Source: Neisseria sp.
GTDB lineage: Bacteria; Pseudomonadota; Gammaproteobacteria; Burkholderiales; Neisseriaceae
Length of the DNA: 39,741 bases
Reading direction: 5' to 3'
Assembly: GCA_030531795.1 (NCBI GenBank)
Contig: JAUNMN010000007.1
Span: 10,842 to 50,582, forward strand
A program made the position numbers and the translations under genes. The notes below the pieces were generated by a model that was given only the letters and a program-made list of their open reading frames with translations, was not told where the DNA came from and did no database searches. Position 1 is the first letter of the stretch. The number at the start of each line of letters is the position of its first letter. Below are positions 36,251 through 39,741 of the stretch, one piece after another.

Positions 36251-36928
36251 ATGAACACAGACTTTTCTTTTTTCACGCTTTTTTTGCTCGGTTTTTTTGG
36301 TGGCGGGCATTGTGTTGGCATGTGCGGTGGTTTGTCATCGGCTTTTGCTTTGCAACTTCCACCTAATTTAAATCGCATAACGCTTATTTTCTTGCTGAAT
36401 TTTGGGCGTGTGAGCAGTTATGTTGCCATCGGCGTGGTTTTGGGCGCATTAGGTGGCTTGGGCATTTCTTTAGACCAAACGCGCAATCTGCAAAACGGTT
36501 TGTTCATCGGCGCGAATGTTTTGTTGCTGTGTTTGGGTTTGTATTTGGCAGGCATCGCAGGTTTTGCGCGTCATATTGAAGCCATCGGCAAACCGATTTG
36601 GCGACAACTCAATCCGCTGCTCAATCGCCTGTTGCCGATTAAGAGTACGGCTGGCAGTTTTGCGGTTGGTTTGTTGTGGGGCTGGCTGCCTTGCGGTTTG
36701 GTGTACAGCGCGTCTTTATACGCTTTGGGCAGCGGCGGCGCATGGCAAGGCGGCTTGGCGATGGCAGCGTTTGCTTTGGGCACTTTGCCTAATTTGTTGG
36801 CAATGGGCGTGTTTGCCAGCCAGTTAAAAAGTTTCTTGCAACACAAAGCGGTGCGCTTCGTTGCAGGTTTGAGCGTGAGCGCGTGGGCGGTTTGGCAACT
36901 CGTCGGCTTTTTCGGCTGGCTGAACTGA
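36251..36928 (+). CDS. Membrane protein with GHCxGMCGG motif (SafE/UreH-like)
   Basis: A 225-residue protein with six likely helices, in the family annotated as sulfite exporter TauE/SafE or UreH-like/DsbD_2. The first helix carries GGGHCVGMCGG (residues about 17-27) and a later helix carries LWGWLPCGLVYSA; the paired Cys and His suggest metal handling. In other proteobacteria, proteins with this motif are encoded near cbb3 oxidase and copper genes and are linked to copper delivery; the sulfite label is probably wrong for this type. No such gene neighbours are seen here. It converges on an unrelated TauE-type gene. Confidence 0.82.
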   Translation: MNTDFSFFTLFLLGFFGGGHCVGMCGGLSSAFALQLPPNLNRITLIFLLNFGRVSSYVAIGVVLGALGGLGISLDQTRNLQNGLFIGANVLLLCLGLYLAGIAGFARHIEAIGKPIWRQLNPLLNRLLPIKSTAGSFAVGLLWGWLPCGLVYSASLYALGSGGAWQGGLAMAAFALGTLPNLLAMGVFASQLKSFLQHKAVRFVAGLSVSAWAVWQLVGFFGWLN

Positions 36929-36949
36929 TGCACTGATTTTGCAAAACAA

Positions 36950-36987
36950 ATGCCGTCTGCAATTCAACACTGCAGACGGCATATTTT
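36950..36987. terminator. DUS-pair terminator between convergent membrane protein genes
   Basis: Exact 12-base DUS arms (36950-36961 and 36971-36982) with a nine-base loop are followed on the plus strand by ATTTTTC. The best example here of a DUS pair with a T-tract. Confidence 0.8.
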
Positions 36988-37004
36988 TCTTTCAAATCAT
37001 TTCT

Positions 37005-37814
37005 TTAGTTCGCCAACACTTTAAACAACATGCGCAAAGCGATGACCATCAATAGTAAACCAAAACCGAGCTTAAGCCGTTCAGGCGAGAGTTTGTGCGC
37101 GGTTTTCACGCCCAAAGGTGCGCCTATGGTTGTGGCAATCGCCAAAATCGCCACCGCTGGCAAGTAGACAAAACCCACCGCCTGCGCTGGCAAGTTTGCC
37201 ATACCCCAGCCCGACCAAATGTAGCCCAGCGTGCCTGCCACCGCAATCGGCCAACCGAGCGCGGCTGACGTGCCAACCGCACGATGCACGGGCACATTGC
37301 AAAAAGTCAAAAATGGCACGGTCAGCGAACCGCCACCGATGCCAACCCAACTCGACAACACGCCGATGATGCCGCCTGCACCGAACAAACCGCCCGTTTT
37401 AGGCAAAGCGCGTGTTGGTGTGGGTTTTATGCCCATCAAAGCGCGAACCGCGATGATGACCGTGAACACGATGAAAAAAATTTGCAAACCCGTGTTCGGC
37501 AAATATTGCGCGATGATTGCGCCCAAAGCCACGCCGATTAACACACCACCCGACATAGACCGAAACACAGCCCAGTCCACCGCCTGTTTTTTGTACTGCG
37601 CGCGCGCGCTGGAAAACGAGGTGAACACCATCACCGCAAATGATGTGCCGATGGCAAGATGTTGCGCGTAGCCATTGTCTATGCCCTGCACTTGCAACAG
37701 CCACAACACTACAGGCACCAAAATCAAGCCGCCACCCACGCCGAACAAACCCGCGATAAAACCTGCGAACACGCCCACCGCCAACAATGCCGCGATGATT
37801 TCCCAACCCCACAT
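37005..37814 (-). CDS. TauE/SafE family transporter (PF01925)
   Basis: A 269-residue polytopic membrane protein with about eight helices. It has the duplicated family motif: AGLFGVGGGLILVPVVLWLL in the first half and SSWVGIGGGSLTVPFLTFCNVPVHRAVGTSAALGWPIAVAG in the second. Such proteins are proposed to move sulfur oxyanions or small organic anions; substrate is unknown. The start MWGWEIIAALLAVGVFAG at 37814 has GGGAGAGAG upstream. It is unrelated in sequence to the convergent GHCxGMCGG protein although databases often give both the same name. Confidence 0.88.
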   Translation of the reverse strand: MWGWEIIAALLAVGVFAGFIAGLFGVGGGLILVPVVLWLLQVQGIDNGYAQHLAIGTSFAVMVFTSFSSARAQYKKQAVDWAVFRSMSGGVLIGVALGAIIAQYLPNTGLQIFFIVFTVIIAVRALMGIKPTPTRALPKTGGLFGAGGIIGVLSSWVGIGGGSLTVPFLTFCNVPVHRAVGTSAALGWPIAVAGTLGYIWSGWGMANLPAQAVGFVYLPAVAILAIATTIGAPLGVKTAHKLSPERLKLGFGLLLMVIALRMLFKVLAN

Positions 37815-37857
37815 TTCTCTCTCCCGAAATTATTCTCAAATATGGTTCAAAAAAATC

Positions 37858-37927
37858 ATGCCGTCTGCAGCCGAAGAGCGTCCCATTGCGAAGCTATAGG
37901 GACAGTTTACGGTGCTGCAGACGGCAT
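37858..37927. repeat. DUS-bounded structured repeat, copy B
   Basis: Exact inverted DUS arms with GC/GC extension (37858-37871 and 37914-37927) enclose 42 bases. In the reverse complement the inside aligns with 1777-1844: TAAACTGTCCCTATAGCTTC versus TAAAGCTGTCTCTATAGCTTC. The inner stem GTCCC/GGGAC (37899-37903, 37880-37884) keeps the same 14-base loop, 12 of 14 bases identical. It lies between pssA and the TauE-type gene on the minus strand. Confidence 0.65.
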
Positions 37928-37938
37928 CATTCATTCGC

Positions 37939-38688
37939 TTAACGTTTTTTGCGCCACCATCTGCGTGCAAACCAAACATAGCCCGACAGACTGTAGCCCA
38001 AGAAAAACAAAAACAAAACCAAAGACGGCGACACGGCAACCACTGCCACCACCAACATCGCCAAAATCATCATGAAAAACGGCACTTTGCGACGAACATT
38101 GATTTCTTTGAAACTCCAAAATGGAATTTGCACCACCATAGACAAACCCGCAAACAAAGTGAGCAGCAGCGCAAACCATTGCACGCCGTCTAAACCGCCG
38201 TAGCTGTGGTTCACCCAAATCAAACCAACCAACAAAGCCGCTGCCGTTGGACTGGGAATGCCGATGAACCAGCGTTTATCCACTTTGCCAATCAGCGTGT
38301 TGAACAATGCCAAACGCAAAGCGGCGCAAGCACAATACACAAACGCCACCGAATAACCCAGTTTGCCAAATTGCCAAAGCTGCCATTTGTATACAATCAA
38401 AGCGGGCGCAACGCCAAAACTCACCATGTCCGCCAAGCTGTCTAATTGTTCGCCAAACGCGCTTTGTGAGTTTGTCCAACGTGCGACCCTGCCGTCCATG
38501 CCGTCTAACAACATGGAAATGAACACCGCAATCGCCGCCGATTCAAAATGCCCGTGCATGGCTTGAGTGATGGCAAAAAATGCCGAAAATAAAGCGGCGA
38601 TTGTGAACGAGTTGGGTAAAAGATAAATGCTGTTTTGTCGCCAACGTGCGCGAATCGCGCCCGTTTCGCTGTTTTTTTCTGTTTCCAT
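37939..38688 (-). CDS. pssA: CDP-diacylglycerol-serine O-phosphatidyltransferase
   Basis: PssA makes phosphatidylserine from CDP-diacylglycerol and serine, the precursor of phosphatidylethanolamine. The 249-residue membrane protein carries the CDP-alcohol phosphotransferase motif DG-x2-AR-x8-G-x3-D-x3-D in MDGRVARWTNSQSAFGEQLDSLAD (starting about residue 65), with about seven helices. The start at 38688 (METEKNSETGAIRARWRQNS) follows the family pattern; no clear ribosome binding site is seen. The 49-codon upstream extension passes through two DUS and is rejected. This is the small integral type, not the soluble E. coli PssA. Confidence 0.92.
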   Translation of the reverse strand: METEKNSETGAIRARWRQNSIYLLPNSFTIAALFSAFFAITQAMHGHFESAAIAVFISMLLDGMDGRVARWTNSQSAFGEQLDSLADMVSFGVAPALIVYKWQLWQFGKLGYSVAFVYCACAALRLALFNTLIGKVDKRWFIGIPSPTAAALLVGLIWVNHSYGGLDGVQWFALLLTLFAGLSMVVQIPFWSFKEINVRRKVPFFMMILAMLVVAVVAVSPSLVLFLFFLGYSLSGYVWFARRWWRKKR

Positions 38689-38748
38689 CGCGCAGAAACT
38701 CAATTCGTATCCAAGAAAACGGCAAATTATACACCAAAATGTTTGTGC

Positions 38749-38790
38749 TGCCGTCTGCAGTTTGCGCTGACAAAGTGTGCAGACGGCATC
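38749..38790. repeat. Inverted DUS pair upstream of pssA
   Basis: A DUS (about 38749-38760) and an inverted copy (about 38779-38790) lie between the ilvC terminator and pssA. No internal pairing was seen. Confidence 0.6.
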
Positions 38791-38800
38791 AAAACCCAAA

Positions 38801-38849
38801 AACAAAAATCGGGCAAAAACTGTGTTAGCACACAATGTTTACCCGATTT
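38801..38849 (-). terminator. Intrinsic terminator of ilvC
   Basis: On the minus strand AAATCGGG (38842-38849) pairs with CCCGATTT (38806-38813), with an inner AAA/TTT and TGTG/CACA extension, followed by TTTTGTTTTTGG. It lies 78 bases past the ilvC stop. Confidence 0.8.
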
Positions 38850-38926
38850 GATGAACAACAAACTTTTAAATTAAATGAAACGCTTGCTTTTCAATGAATT
38901 AAATCAACTCAATCCGCTTTAGCAAA

Positions 38927-39741
<815 letters not shown>

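Noticed and set aside
36251-36928. Urease accessory protein UreH
   Set aside because: No urease genes are in the window; only the transmembrane fold is shared with the UreH-like family.

Overview
The window is a chromosomal segment of a Neisseriaceae bacterium (Betaproteobacteria). The evidence is the very dense 12-mer ATGCCGTCTGCA, a one-base variant of the Neisseria DNA uptake sequence (DUS) ATGCCGTCTGAA, together with neisserial gene neighbourhoods: zipA-ligA, tmk-holB-pilZ-tatD, and lrp next to twin sRNAs. I counted more than fifty exact copies of the 10-base core GCCGTCTGCA by eye and saw no canonical GCCGTCTGAA. I cannot name the genus. No tRNA, rRNA, CRISPR, prophage or complete insertion sequence was seen; this is almost entirely core-genome coding sequence, cut at both ends (an aminopeptidase P gene at the left, ilvC at the right).

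Layout. 1-5.5 kb: aminopeptidase P (partial), yebC, a universal stress protein, an unknown membrane protein overlapping tcdA, and scpA. 5.5-11.1 kb, minus strand: galU, ligA, zipA, ampD (sugar nucleotide supply, replication, division, wall recycling). 11.2-15.1 kb, plus strand: mltG, then the overlapping tmk-holB-pilZ-tatD operon. 15.2-19.1 kb, minus: a small PepSY-like periplasmic protein, dapE-argF, and a DUF819 membrane protein. 19.3-23.2 kb: ddpX, alr and dadA on the minus strand facing lrp on the plus strand, which together could take D-Ala-D-Ala to pyruvate. 23.2-24.0 kb: a gene-poor stretch with two tandem minus-strand small RNAs, each with its own sigma70 promoter, 5' hairpin, anti-Shine-Dalgarno (anti-SD) region and terminator. 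24.1-31.2 kb, minus: a DUF3482 GTPase with its DUF2868 partner, a HAD phosphatase, a HerA-type ATPase, and murB overlapping a TetR regulator. 31.2-35.9 kb, minus: a small lipoprotein overlapping a MATE exporter, then an ABC importer operon (binding lipoprotein, permease, ATPase) with a structured leader. 36.2-39.7 kb: two different TauE/SafE-type membrane proteins, pssA and ilvC.

Most transcription units end in hairpins made by two inverted DUS copies. Because the DUS reads ATG CCG TCT GCA (Met-Pro-Ser-Ala), it also creates false upstream start codons; I moved many starts to the family start with a ribosome binding site. Observations most worth following are the twin sRNAs beside lrp, the DUS dialect, a DUS-bounded structured element present twice (1777-1844 and 37858-37927), and a 40-bp repeat whose two copies differ only by transitions (9034-9073 and 12315-12354).
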